Assembly (NCBI RefSeq): GCF_014651835.1
Contig: NZ_BMXQ01000001.1
Span: forward strand, 1-64,000
Direction of reading: 5' to 3'
Source: Pigmentiphaga litoralis
Lineage (GTDB): Bacteria; Pseudomonadota; Gammaproteobacteria; Burkholderiales; Burkholderiaceae_B
DNA length: 64,000 nucleotides
A program made the translations under genes and the position numbers. Below are positions 1 through 7,936 of this stretch, one piece after another (the stretch's first letter is position 1; each line of letters starts with the position of its first letter). Below the pieces are notes generated by a model. It worked only from the letters and a program-made list of their open reading frames with translations, was not told where the DNA came from and did not search any database.

Positions 1-14
1 CTAGTTATACCCAG

Positions 15-50
15 AACCCCTCGTAGCGAACGCTGCGGGGGGTTTTGCTT
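15..50 (+). terminator. Rho-independent terminator of an upstream gene outside the window
   Basis: The arms AACCCC and CGTAGC pair with GCTGCG and GGGGTT around a GAAC tetraloop, and a broken T-run follows on the plus strand. There is no T-run on the other side, so it serves a plus-strand gene left of the window. The rest of 1-161 shows no gene. Confidence 0.7.
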
Positions 51-161
51 TTTCCGGCGCGGATTCCCGGCGCGGATTAACTGCCACGTCCTGACTGCCG
101 CGTATATGATGCCCCCAAGGCGATCGCCATTTGGCGGTGCCATTACCTTGACGGGAATCCC

Positions 162-380
162 ATGAAAGCTTCGTTGATCGTTGGCGTGTTGTTGATCGTG
201 CTGGGTGTGGCCGCGTTCGGATACAAGAGCTTTTCGTATACATCGGAAGAGACGCTGCTCAAGGTCGGGCCGATCGAGGCAACCGCCAATACACGCAAGA
301 CTGTGGGTATTCCAGCCTGGGCGGCGATTGCGTCAATCGTTGTTGGCGCGGTGGTGATCGTGGCAGGGCGTCGCCGCTGA
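162..380 (+). CDS. Small two-helix membrane protein
   Basis: 72 residues with a hydrophobic helix at about 3-22, a polar middle containing a VGPIEA segment, and a second helix at about 50-67 ending in RRR. This is the architecture of small bacterial inner-membrane proteins of unknown function (it resembles DUF3185-type proteins, from memory). A GGGA lies a few bases before the ATG. Its stop codon is one base from the stop of the convergent phosphatase gene, and no terminator is visible between them. No function can be assigned. Confidence 0.6.
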   Translation: MKASLIVGVLLIVLGVAAFGYKSFSYTSEETLLKVGPIEATANTRKTVGIPAWAAIASIVVGAVVIVAGRRR

Positions 381-381
381 A

Positions 382-1314
382 TCAGGCGTCAGCGGTTTCC
401 CGGACCCGGCGTGCAGGTTGCACTGTGCGCGTGGGGCCGGCAGGACGCGCCGGGTCGAGCGGGTCGCTGTCTTCTTCGTCGTCCGGGTTCATGCGACGTG
501 CATGGACGGCGGACGGCAAGGCAGGCAGTTCGACGGCGCGCCGTCGCCGGCTTTTGGTGGGCGCCGTCTCTTGCTGCAGGGCATCGGTCCAGAACAGCAA
601 TTGAAGTTTGCCATCCTGGTCTTCGACCAAGGCTGACAGGCTTTCGACCCAGTCCCCATCATTGCAGTAGAGCAGGCCGTCGATCTCGCGCATCTCGGCT
701 TTGTGGATGTGGCCGCACACCACGCCGTCATAGCCTTGCCGCCGCGCTTCGCTGACCAGCACCTCTTCGAAATCGGTAATGAACGAGACGGCGTTCTTGA
801 CGCGGTGCTTGAGGTATTGCGACAGCGACCAATAGTGCAGGCCCATGCGCCGGCGCACACGGTTGAAATGCAGGTTCAGCCACAGCGTGAACGTGTACAG
901 CGTGTCGCCCAGGTGGGCGAGCCATTTGCTGTGCTGGATGACGCCGTCGAATTGATCGCCGTGGGTGACCCACAGGCGGCGGCCGTCGGCGGTGACGTGC
1001 ACGGCGTCAGCCTGGACTTCGATGTCGCCGAATGCGTAGCCGATGAACTGGCGCGCGAATTCGTCGTGGTTGCCGGGAATGAAGACGACGCGCGATCCCT
1101 TGCGGGCCTTGCGCAGGATCTTTTGCACCACGTCGTTGTGCGCACGCGGCCACACCCAGTTCTTGCGCAGTTGCCAGCCGTCAATGATGTCGCCGACCAG
1201 ATAGATGGTGTCGGCGTCGTTGTGCTTGAGGAAGTCCAGCAGGTGCGCAGCATTGCAGCCGGCAGTTCCCAGATGCAGATCCGAGATCCAGATTGCGCGC
1301 CAGTGGGTCGGCAT
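382..1314 (-). CDS. LpxH-like calcineurin-fold metallophosphatase
   Basis: 310 residues. The two-metal phosphoesterase motifs appear in order: SDLHLG (11-16), GDIIDGW (41-47), GNHDE (81-85), THGD (117-120) and GHIH (201-204). These place it in the YbbF/LpxH group, whose founding member removes UMP from UDP-2,3-diacylglucosamine in lipid A synthesis. It is longer than classical LpxH (about 240 residues), with a basic then acidic low-complexity tail from about residue 250, so it may be a paralogue with another pyrophosphate substrate. The ATG at 1314 is chosen because AGGTG sits about nine bases upstream. The reading frame stays open further upstream, but without homology. Confidence 0.85.
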   Translation of the reverse strand: MPTHWRAIWISDLHLGTAGCNAAHLLDFLKHNDADTIYLVGDIIDGWQLRKNWVWPRAHNDVVQKILRKARKGSRVVFIPGNHDEFARQFIGYAFGDIEVQADAVHVTADGRRLWVTHGDQFDGVIQHSKWLAHLGDTLYTFTLWLNLHFNRVRRRMGLHYWSLSQYLKHRVKNAVSFITDFEEVLVSEARRQGYDGVVCGHIHKAEMREIDGLLYCNDGDWVESLSALVEDQDGKLQLLFWTDALQQETAPTKSRRRRAVELPALPSAVHARRMNPDDEEDSDPLDPARPAGPTRTVQPARRVRETADA

Positions 1315-1427
1315 CGAATGTGTCACCTGACAGTCCCCCATATCCATGACTAGCATGGGACCACGACGCGGTGACGGCATTGTGACGAAGGGATGTCGGT
1401 ACCGTGACAGTGGCGGCGGAACGTCGC

Positions 1428-2417
1428 TTATTGGGTCTCGGCAGCGGCCGAGGCCGCGTGCGGCGCCTGGGCTGCCGCTCTGTGGATCGCAGGCCGGTCC
1501 GCTTCGCTGGCCGATGTGCCTGCGACGGCGTCCAGACGCGCCGCGATGTACCGACGCGCGGCGGGGTGGAACATGAGACGCATGTGTCCCACGCGTTCGC
1601 ACACGAAGGCATCCGCGCCAGGGAGCAACCCATGGGCGAGGGGCGAGACGATGTTGTCGTGGCGGGATGCGACACAAGAAAACATCGACGGGTCGTGGAC
1701 GGGCGCCGCCGCGTTCAATTGGGTCAGCCACATGCAGTCGGGCACCATTTCGGTCGCGCAGATGCCGCGTCCCATGCGGGCGTGGAAGGTGCCGAGATGG
1801 GGGGTGGCGATGGTGATGACATGCTTGATGGGCGCGTGGGGATCGTGACGCAAAGCGGACCGTGCGGCCAGGCCGCCCATGCTGTGTGCGATGACGATGA
1901 CCTTGTCGACCGAGGCCCGTTGGCACAGGCTGCGCGCGCCGGCCAGGACCTGCTTGCCGAAGTCGTCGATGCTGGCTTGCGGCGGCGACAGGTCGATGGC
2001 ATCGACTGTCCATCCGAGTGCGCCGAGCCATCCGAAGAAGCCCCGCCACACGCCGCGATTGCAGCCGTAGCCATGAACCAGAAGAATGGCGCCGCGTGAA
2101 CGCGCGGGCGTGACCGCGCGCCAGCCGCCGCGCCACGGAATGTCGACATACATGTTGCGCAAGGAAATCACGACTTCGCCCGGCCAGGCACGCAGGAAAC
2201 CGCGTGGTGCTGCGTTGCCGGGGCGCTGGCTTAGACGCCACGCCAGCAGGAAACCCGCGCCCACGATGGCCGCGTGGATGACGATGGCGATCCCGACACT
2301 GACGATCACGGCAGCGGGCAGGGAAAGTCCTGGCCCCTGCATCAATGCCATCGTGACCAAGGCGCCAAGGACCAATACGCCGATCAGGAAGAGTCGCAGG
2401 CCGGTTGCCATGGTCAT
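1428..2417 (-). CDS. Membrane-anchored alpha/beta hydrolase (lipase-like)
   Basis: 329 residues. Two hydrophobic helices (about 8-27 and 34-60) precede an alpha/beta-hydrolase domain. Visible are the oxyanion motif HGYG (115-118), the nucleophile elbow AHSMGG (Ser179), a likely acid Asp254 in SRHDN and a likely base His278 in GHMR. The fold is that of triacylglycerol lipase or PGAP1-like esterases acting near the inner membrane; the substrate is unknown. GGAG lies eight bases before the ATG. Its start overlaps by four bases (ATGA) a doubtful 71-codon frame that begins at the piuC stop. The Ala/Pro-rich C-terminus is probably disordered. Confidence 0.8.
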   Translation of the reverse strand: MTMATGLRLFLIGVLVLGALVTMALMQGPGLSLPAAVIVSVGIAIVIHAAIVGAGFLLAWRLSQRPGNAAPRGFLRAWPGEVVISLRNMYVDIPWRGGWRAVTPARSRGAILLVHGYGCNRGVWRGFFGWLGALGWTVDAIDLSPPQASIDDFGKQVLAGARSLCQRASVDKVIVIAHSMGGLAARSALRHDPHAPIKHVITIATPHLGTFHARMGRGICATEMVPDCMWLTQLNAAAPVHDPSMFSCVASRHDNIVSPLAHGLLPGADAFVCERVGHMRLMFHPAARRYIAARLDAVAGTSASEADRPAIHRAAAQAPHAASAAAETQ

Positions 2418-2483
2418 GCGCGCAGCTCCGAAACACCTGGCCGATGCACTGGGTCCATTTGAAGCCCCCGTGGTGTCGCCTTA

Positions 2484-2524
2484 GGCAAGGCGGGCGGCGT
2501 ACAGCCGCCGGCCGCCGCCTTGCC
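2484..2524. repeat. GC-rich inverted repeat between piuC and the lipase gene
   Basis: GGCAAGGCGGGCGGC at 2484-2498 faces GCCGCCGCCTTGCC at 2511-2524 across a 12-base spacer, giving a long GC stem. No T-run follows on the minus strand, so it is a 3'-end-stabilising or Rho-type structure rather than a clear intrinsic terminator. It lies in the 211-base interval between the two genes. Confidence 0.5.
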
Positions 2525-2628
2525 CGCCGCACGCTGTGTCGCCCGACGCGGGCTTGGCGGCGCATGGACGGCGGTGGCCGGGTTGCGCGTCGCCCGCTGT
2601 ATGGCTGTAGCCGTACGTAGGGTCGTCA

Positions 2629-3312
2629 TCACAGTTCCGCCCATCGGCGCAGCAGGTTGTGATAGATGCCGGTCAGCTGAATCACGGCAGGGTCGCTCTG
2701 GCCTTTTTCGGTAGCGAGTTGCTGAATGGTCTGGTCGAGCTGGAAGAGGGTGCTGCGGTCGGCGTCGGACCGGATCATGCTCTGGATCCAGAAGAAGGAG
2801 CTGACGCGCACGCCGCGCGTGACGGGGGTGACGTGGTGCAGGCTGCTGGCGGGATAGAGCACCATGTCCCCGGCAGCGAGTTTGACGCGCTGCGTGCCGA
2901 AGGTGTCTGCGATCGACAATTCGCCGCCGTCGTAGTCATCGGGCGATGACAGGAAAAGCGTGGCCGACAGGTCGCTGCGAATGCGGAAGTTGCTGCCGCG
3001 CAGAGTGCGCACGCCGTTGTCGATATGGTTGCCAAATTCGTGGCCGCCGGCGTAGCGGTTGAACAGCGGCGGGAAGACCTTGAGCGGCAGGGCCGCAGCG
3101 ATGAACAGCGGGTTGGCGCCGAGCGCATCTAGGATGGCGTCGCCGACCTGACGGGCCGCGGGCGACCCTTCAGGCAGCTGTTCATTGCGTTTGGCCTGAG
3201 CGGACTGGACGCCGGACGTGGCGTTGCCGTCTATCCATTCAGCCGCGTCGATGGCCTGCCGGAAGGCGGCGACCTGGTCGGCGGTCAGGACGTGGGGAAG
3301 ATGGAGCAGCAT
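2629..3312 (-). CDS. piuC: PKHD-type Fe(II)/2-oxoglutarate dioxygenase PiuC
   Basis: 227 residues, the usual length for PiuC/YbiX. The iron-binding HxD is His96-Ile-Asp98 inside HEFGNHID. The distal histidine is in [12 protein letters not shown] (159-160), with the 2-oxoglutarate arginine just after it. The family is iron-regulated and encoded next to catecholate siderophore receptors; its physiological substrate is unsettled. It follows the Sel1 gene by 17 bases on the same strand, the order of Pseudomonas aeruginosa PA4516-PA4515 beside piuA. The start is the ATG of MLLHLPH, a typical beginning for this family. Confidence 0.9.
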   Translation of the reverse strand: MLLHLPHVLTADQVAAFRQAIDAAEWIDGNATSGVQSAQAKRNEQLPEGSPAARQVGDAILDALGANPLFIAAALPLKVFPPLFNRYAGGHEFGNHIDNGVRTLRGSNFRIRSDLSATLFLSSPDDYDGGELSIADTFGTQRVKLAAGDMVLYPASSLHHVTPVTRGVRVSSFFWIQSMIRSDADRSTLFQLDQTIQQLATEKGQSDPAVIQLTGIYHNLLRRWAEL

Positions 3313-3329
3313 GATTGAACTCGCGCGGG

Positions 3330-4277
3330 TCAGGCGTCGGATGCGCGCGAAGGCGGGTTGGCCGCGGTTCCGGCAGGAAAATCGCCATCGGCCGCATCGC
3401 TGGCGTGTGCGCCGTTGCCGATCCTGTCTGCGTTGTCTGCGCCACCCACGATGCTCATGCGGCCCGCATTGCCCATGCCGTCCCCGTTGCTCAGGCCACC
3501 CGCGTTGCCTCCGCCGCTTGCGTTGGCCGCGGCACGCATCATCCGCGATTCGAACCAGCCGCTCAGCGCCTGGAATTCCGGATGCGGCGATTGCAGCAGG
3601 AAGTCGCGCGTCTTTTCCAGGAAGGCGACCGTGGCGGTGTCCGGGACGCGGCGCAGCCACCGCACAGCGTCGTCCATGCGGCCCCGATCGGCGAGCAGGC
3701 GCGCGGCGTTGAATTGGCCGCGGAAGTCGCCGCCTTCGGCCGCACGGATATAGTGGTCGAGCGCCTTGTCCATGTCGACGTCGACTTCCCAGCCGTCTTC
3801 GTAGAAACCGCCGACGATGTTTATCGATTTGGCATGGCCCAGGGCGGCGGCCTTGTCGAGCCACGTGAAGGCTTCCTTGCGGTCGGCGTCGACCCCGCTG
3901 CCCAGCGCCAGGGCGGTCGCGTAGTTGTACATGCCCCAGTCGAGGCCAGCCTGCGCAGCAAGGCGGTGCCAGTACGCGGCCATGACGTCATTCGGCGCGA
4001 CGCCCCGGCCGTGCTGGTAGCACTGGCCCAGCAGATTCATGGCCATCGGGTCGTCTTTGCGCGCGGCGCGTTTGAACCAGAAGACAGCCTGTTCGGGGTC
4101 ACGGTCGACGCCTCGTCCGTCCAGCAGCATCTGGCCATAGACAAGCTGGGCCTGGGGGATGCCGCCTTCGGCCGCCGCATGGAGCCAGGCGGCGGCGCGC
4201 TCGGGTGGACCTGCCAGGATCCGGGCCAGTTCTTCGGGGGTGACGCTGTTGATGTCTTTGGGGGTAACCGGGGGCAT
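3330..4277 (-). CDS. Sel1-repeat protein of the piu locus
   Basis: 315 residues. At least four Sel1-like TPR units run from about residue 28 to 185, marked by [45 protein letters not shown] and [12 protein letters not shown]. Such solenoids are protein-interaction scaffolds. The PA4516-type protein is a regular neighbour of piuC and piuA, which suggests a role in siderophore-receptor function. From about residue 245 there is a Gly/Asn/Ala/Asp-rich tail of degenerate repeats with no fold signal. There is no clear signal peptide. A minus-strand hairpin with a T-run lies between the receptor and this gene, so read-through is probably partial. Confidence 0.8.
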   Translation of the reverse strand: MPPVTPKDINSVTPEELARILAGPPERAAAWLHAAAEGGIPQAQLVYGQMLLDGRGVDRDPEQAVFWFKRAARKDDPMAMNLLGQCYQHGRGVAPNDVMAAYWHRLAAQAGLDWGMYNYATALALGSGVDADRKEAFTWLDKAAALGHAKSINIVGGFYEDGWEVDVDMDKALDHYIRAAEGGDFRGQFNAARLLADRGRMDDAVRWLRRVPDTATVAFLEKTRDFLLQSPHPEFQALSGWFESRMMRAAANASGGGNAGGLSNGDGMGNAGRMSIVGGADNADRIGNGAHASDAADGDFPAGTAANPPSRASDA

Positions 4278-4316
4278 GCAGGTGTCTTGCTGAACGATGC
4301 GTGATGATGGCGGCGA

Positions 4317-4340
4317 ATAAAAAACCGGCTGTGAGCCGGT
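4317..4340 (-). terminator. Hairpin terminator or attenuator between receptor and Sel1 gene
   Basis: On the minus strand ACCGGCT-CAC-AGCCGGT is followed by TTTTTATT. It lies in the 117-base gap after the TonB receptor and before the Sel1 gene, so it could lower expression of Sel1-piuC relative to the receptor. Confidence 0.75.
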
Positions 4341-4394
4341 ACAGGATAAACCAGGTAAGGGGCAGCGCTGCGTTGCACGCCACCCCCGTTGCCA

Positions 4395-6683
4395 TCAATA
4401 CCTGAAGTTCAGGCTGGCGATGGCGGCGCGGCCGTTGCCGACTGACGCATAGTGGGTGCTGTAGGTGGACGTGTAGTAGAACTTGTTGGTCAGGTTCAAC
4501 ACGTTCAGCTGGGCGGTCAGATTGCGGTTGATGCGATAGGTGGCGACGGCGTCAAAGCGCAGGGCGCCGGGGATGTAGCGGCGCACCGCGGCGGCGGACC
4601 CGTATTGTTTGCCGGTATAGAACGCGCCGCCGCCGATCGACAGGTCGGGAAGCACGTTATAGGTCGACCACAGGCTGAAGCTGTGCTCTGGCGTGTTCGG
4701 AAATTCCTGGCCGACCGCGCCCTGGTTGGCAAGGACCGGACCGTTATCGGTGATCTTGCTTTTCAGGAAGGTGTAGCCGCCGAACACCTGCCACTTGTTG
4801 GTGATATTGCCGGATGCACCCAATTCAAAGCCGTTGATGGACCGGCCGCCGCTCATGGAATACGTGTTGTCGGGGTTGGTCACGCGGGCGTTGGTAGTCT
4901 CTATGCGGAACACCGCGGCGTTGACCGCCAGGTTGTTGTTCAGCAGGTTCCACTTGGTACCGAATTCCAGCGACTTGTTCTTTTCCGGGGCCAGGTCGGG
5001 GACGTTCAGGCCGACGTTGCCACGCCCGGGGGTGATGCCGTTGTCGCCCGTGCCTTCGGTCAGGTTCGAGCCCACCGGGGTCGACGACGTTGCATACGAC
5101 GCGTACACGCTGCCATTGGGCGCGGGCTTGTAGATCAGGCCCAGCTGGTAGTTGAACAGGGTGTCGTCGCGGCGGGCATGGGTGCCCTGAGGTGTCGTGC
5201 CTGCCGTGTTGTTGTAGCGGGTACGGTAGTCGTCGACGCGCAGGCCGATGTTGGTCAACCACTGGTCCGACCACTTGATGGTGTCGAAGCCATAGAGGGA
5301 TGCCGACGTCACGCGGGCGGTCGTGGTCTTGTCCCCCGGAGCAATGGTGCCAGTCCAGGGATCGTTCGGATTCGGGTTGTAGAGGTCGGCACAGTTGTAG
5401 CCAGACACCGCGCCCGATCCGACGGCGCAGGCGTTGGTCGCGCCGCTGCCCGAGCCACGGGTATTGATGATGTAGCTGCCGACATGGCTTTCTTCACGCG
5501 AGAACTCGATGCCGGTCGTAAAGCTGTGTTCGAAGCCGAACAGTTCCTTCTTGCCATAGAGCCCGGTCTGGTTGGCGATGCTGTCGGTTTCGCTGTTGCG
5601 GGTGTTGGCACGACGCCAGACGAGGCCTCGATTCACGTTGCCCTGACTGTCGTCGGGCTGGGTGTACACATAACGCTGGGTGGCATCGGTGTAGCGCGTG
5701 GTGTTGCGGATGTGCAGGCCGTTGTCGAAGTCGTGTTCGATGCGGGCCGTGGCAATGTCGGACCGCGTCTTGCGAAAGTCGCTGTTGGCCAGGCCGTAGA
5801 AGTTGTGGCGATTCACGCTGACCGGGCTGATCTCGGTCACACCGGCCGGAATGGCGGCCGCGGTGCCGTAGCGGAACGGAATGCCGGAATCAGGCAGGTC
5901 GTCCGTCTGCATGTGGTAGTAGCTCAGGATCACGCGGGTGGGCGAGTTCAGGCCGAGCGTCAGTGTGGGGGCGATGCCCCAGCGCGAGACGTCGACGGAA
6001 TCCCGGCCGGGCACGTCGGCGTCGTGCGCCATGGCATTCAGGCGAAAGGCGGCGTTATCGCCCAGGCGCCAGTTGCCGTCCACCGTTCCGCGCTTGTAGT
6101 TATCGGTGCCCAGTCCCAGGCTGCCCGAGACAAAGCTCTCGGCCTTGGCCGTCTTGCTGATCAGGTTCAGACTGCCGCCGGCGCCGCCGCGGCCGCCGTA
6201 CGCGCCGTCGGGCCCCTTGGTGACTTCGATTTGTTCCAGATTGAACACTTCGCGCGATGTGGCGCCAATGTCGCGCAGGCCGTCGATGAAGGTGCTGGCC
6301 TGGGCGTCGTAGCCGCGGATGAACGGACGGTCGCCCAGGGGGTTGCCGCCTTCACCGGCGCCAAAGGTAATGCCGGGCGTGGTGCGCAGGGCTTCGACAA
6401 GGGTGCTCGAGGCGGTGCTGTTGATCAGTTCCTGCGGAATGATGGTGACCGACTTGGGCGTGTCGACAAGCGGGGCGGTGAACTTGCTGTTGGCCGACTG
6501 CTCGACCTTGTAGGGCGCGTCGGCCTGGCCTTCAACGGCAATCGGCGTCAACTGCGCCGGCTGGCGGGGCGCTTCTGGCGCAGTCTGGCCGTGGGCGGTG
6601 GCACTGACGGCCAGGACGCCGCCAAGGGCTGCCGCAAGCGGGGCGGTCATGGACTTGGGCCGGGACGGATCCGGGTGATTCAC
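4395..6683 (-). CDS. TonB-dependent siderophore receptor, PiuA/Fiu-like
   Basis: 762 residues: a signal peptide (about 1-32, ending near SATAHG), a TonB-box-like stretch TPIAVEG, then a plug domain containing DTPKSVTIIPQELI, a RPFIRGYDAQ segment and EQIEVTKGPDGAYGGRGGAGGSLNLISK. A 22-strand barrel is expected to end in LNFRY, with the C-terminal aromatic residue typical of outer-membrane barrels. The plug and the linkage to PiuC and a Sel1 protein point to catecholate siderophores (Fiu/PiuA group). It imports ferric siderophore using TonB energy. A good Fur-box match lies about 110 bases upstream. The exact ligand cannot be read from the sequence. Confidence 0.85.
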   Translation of the reverse strand: MNHPDPSRPKSMTAPLAAALGGVLAVSATAHGQTAPEAPRQPAQLTPIAVEGQADAPYKVEQSANSKFTAPLVDTPKSVTIIPQELINSTASSTLVEALRTTPGITFGAGEGGNPLGDRPFIRGYDAQASTFIDGLRDIGATSREVFNLEQIEVTKGPDGAYGGRGGAGGSLNLISKTAKAESFVSGSLGLGTDNYKRGTVDGNWRLGDNAAFRLNAMAHDADVPGRDSVDVSRWGIAPTLTLGLNSPTRVILSYYHMQTDDLPDSGIPFRYGTAAAIPAGVTEISPVSVNRHNFYGLANSDFRKTRSDIATARIEHDFDNGLHIRNTTRYTDATQRYVYTQPDDSQGNVNRGLVWRRANTRNSETDSIANQTGLYGKKELFGFEHSFTTGIEFSREESHVGSYIINTRGSGSGATNACAVGSGAVSGYNCADLYNPNPNDPWTGTIAPGDKTTTARVTSASLYGFDTIKWSDQWLTNIGLRVDDYRTRYNNTAGTTPQGTHARRDDTLFNYQLGLIYKPAPNGSVYASYATSSTPVGSNLTEGTGDNGITPGRGNVGLNVPDLAPEKNKSLEFGTKWNLLNNNLAVNAAVFRIETTNARVTNPDNTYSMSGGRSINGFELGASGNITNKWQVFGGYTFLKSKITDNGPVLANQGAVGQEFPNTPEHSFSLWSTYNVLPDLSIGGGAFYTGKQYGSAAAVRRYIPGALRFDAVATYRINRNLTAQLNVLNLTNKFYYTSTYSTHYASVGNGRAAIASLNFRY

Positions 6684-6792
6684 CGTACTTCTCCTGTTTG
6701 CATTGGTGCACGGGCGCGCGGACGGGTCGTCCTGATGCAGGGTCGAAAAGGGCGGTTCAGCCGGCGGCGATCACGCGCATTCGCAACGATAC

Positions 6793-6811
6793 AAAGAACG
6801 ATTCTTATTCG
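6793..6811 (-). promoter_or_regulatory. Fur-box-like operator of the piu locus
   Basis: Read on the minus strand, AATAAGAATCGTTCTTT aligns with the Fur consensus (AATGAGAATNATTCTCATT type) with few mismatches. It lies about 110 bases before the receptor start. The 302-base gap 6684-6985 otherwise holds only the receptor leader and the terminator of the RDD gene. Confidence 0.6.
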
Positions 6812-6921
6812 TATGAGAAGGCTAGTGTGCGTTTCCTGACTAAAAGCTGAAACCAAAGCGTGTTAGGCGTTTTTACAACAGCTGATCTGGGGACCCTTGC
6901 TGCGTGGCCGCCTGCAGATAC

Positions 6922-6948
6922 GAAAACGGCGCCCCCACAGGGCGCCGT
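6922..6948 (-). terminator. Terminator of the RDD gene
   Basis: On the minus strand ACGGCGCCC-loop-GGGCGCCGT is followed by TTTCG. It sits 38 bases after the RDD stop codon. The stem is very stable, the T-run short. Confidence 0.6.
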
Positions 6949-6985
6949 CTTGAATGCATGGCGACGTGATGTCGCTGTGCAGTGC

Positions 6986-7498
6986 TTACTTCTTGCGTGG
7001 CCGCTTGACCGCCTTGCTGACGATCAGGCGCGTGCCGACCAGCCGGTCGTGCAGGAACTGGCGGTCTTTGTCGAAACACGCCCACAGGTACCCGATCCCC
7101 GTAAAGGTCATTGGCCAGGACAGGACATACCGGACAATGGCCTTCCACATCGGGATACGGCCCCCATCGCCGTCCACCAGCCGGATGTCCCACGTCTTCA
7201 TGGGCAAAGTCTGTCCGCCCTTGCGCCAGCACAGGACGAAGTAGGCGCCGATCGCCACGAACAGCCAGGCCTGGCGCTCGTGGCGCAGGGCCAGGGCGTG
7301 CTTGCTCTGCGTCAGCGTATCGAACAGGTAGTCGGCAACGAACACCACGCCGAACAGCAGGATGGCTTCATACATCATGCAGGCAAAGCGGGTCCACTTG
7401 CCGGGCGTGGGCGCCGAGGCATACGCCGCCTGGCGCGTGGCAGGGGACGTCGCAGAGGCGGCGTCAAGGAGAGCTTCGGAACGGGGGGCTTCAGACAT
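6986..7498 (-). CDS. RDD-family membrane protein
   Basis: 170 residues with hydrophobic segments at about 43-60, 78-92 and 118-140. The family signature has its Arg near the first helix (KWTRFACMMYEAILL) and the later Asp residues in the PMKTWDIRLVD and LHDRLVGTRLI stretches. RDD proteins are small inner-membrane proteins, some linked to ion or solute transport; no substrate can be assigned. The start is the ATG at 7498; the frame is open upstream but without conserved sequence. The gene is divergent from ilvB across a 438-base gap. Confidence 0.85.
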   Translation of the reverse strand: MSEAPRSEALLDAASATSPATRQAAYASAPTPGKWTRFACMMYEAILLFGVVFVADYLFDTLTQSKHALALRHERQAWLFVAIGAYFVLCWRKGGQTLPMKTWDIRLVDGDGGRIPMWKAIVRYVLSWPMTFTGIGYLWACFDKDRQFLHDRLVGTRLIVSKAVKRPRKK

Positions 7499-7936
7499 GG
7501 GCCGTACGATACCCGAGACAGGGCTACGCACGAAACCACGGGAACCCTTGCACCCACGGGCCCCGACTTGACCGCGCTGCAGCAACGCGCTAGCCTTGCG
7601 GGCTACCCAAAAACGATACAAATGTGGATGGGTAACCGTCTTTGCGGGCCGCGCCATACCTTGGCGCACCGCGACACGACAACAACCTAGCCCAAGTCCG
7701 CGCCACAAGCGCAGTGCCTGGCCCGTCAACAGCGGGATCAGTCCGGTCTTGGCCTTCCGTTTCAACCTTCAGTGCACGTTCCGGTGAACGCGTACCGAGG
7801 TCGTCAGGGTGCCCGAGCGGAACGGTTCCGTGAACCGCAAAGCGTCGCCGCATGTTGCCGATACCGGTGCAAGTCAGGTTTTCCTGCTCTATGGATTCAT
7901 AGGCAGCACCACCCGGGATGAACGCGCGGACTTTGA
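7499..7936. other. Long leader region upstream of ilvB
   Basis: 438 bases without a convincing gene. It holds a weak promoter-like pair (TTGCGG at 7596, 15-base spacer, TACAAA at 7617), a 22-codon frame at 7622-7690 ending in four Thr codons but with no ribosome site, and a small palindrome CGGAAC-G-GTTCCG at 7818-7830. No run of Ile/Val/Leu codons or clear terminator/antiterminator pair is visible, so classical ilv attenuation is not supported. Confidence 0.4.

Noticed and set aside
1315-2565. Extension of the LpxH-like frame to a 727-residue fusion
   Set aside because: The upstream part is antisense-frame sequence within the lipase gene with no homology, and AGGTG before the 1314 ATG marks a normal start.
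2629-3864. 411-codon version of piuC
   Set aside because: The extra N-terminal part lies out of frame within the Sel1 gene; MLLHLPH is the normal family start.
7599-7936. Classical ilv attenuator
   Set aside because: No Ile/Val/Leu codon run and no terminator/antiterminator pair before ilvB.
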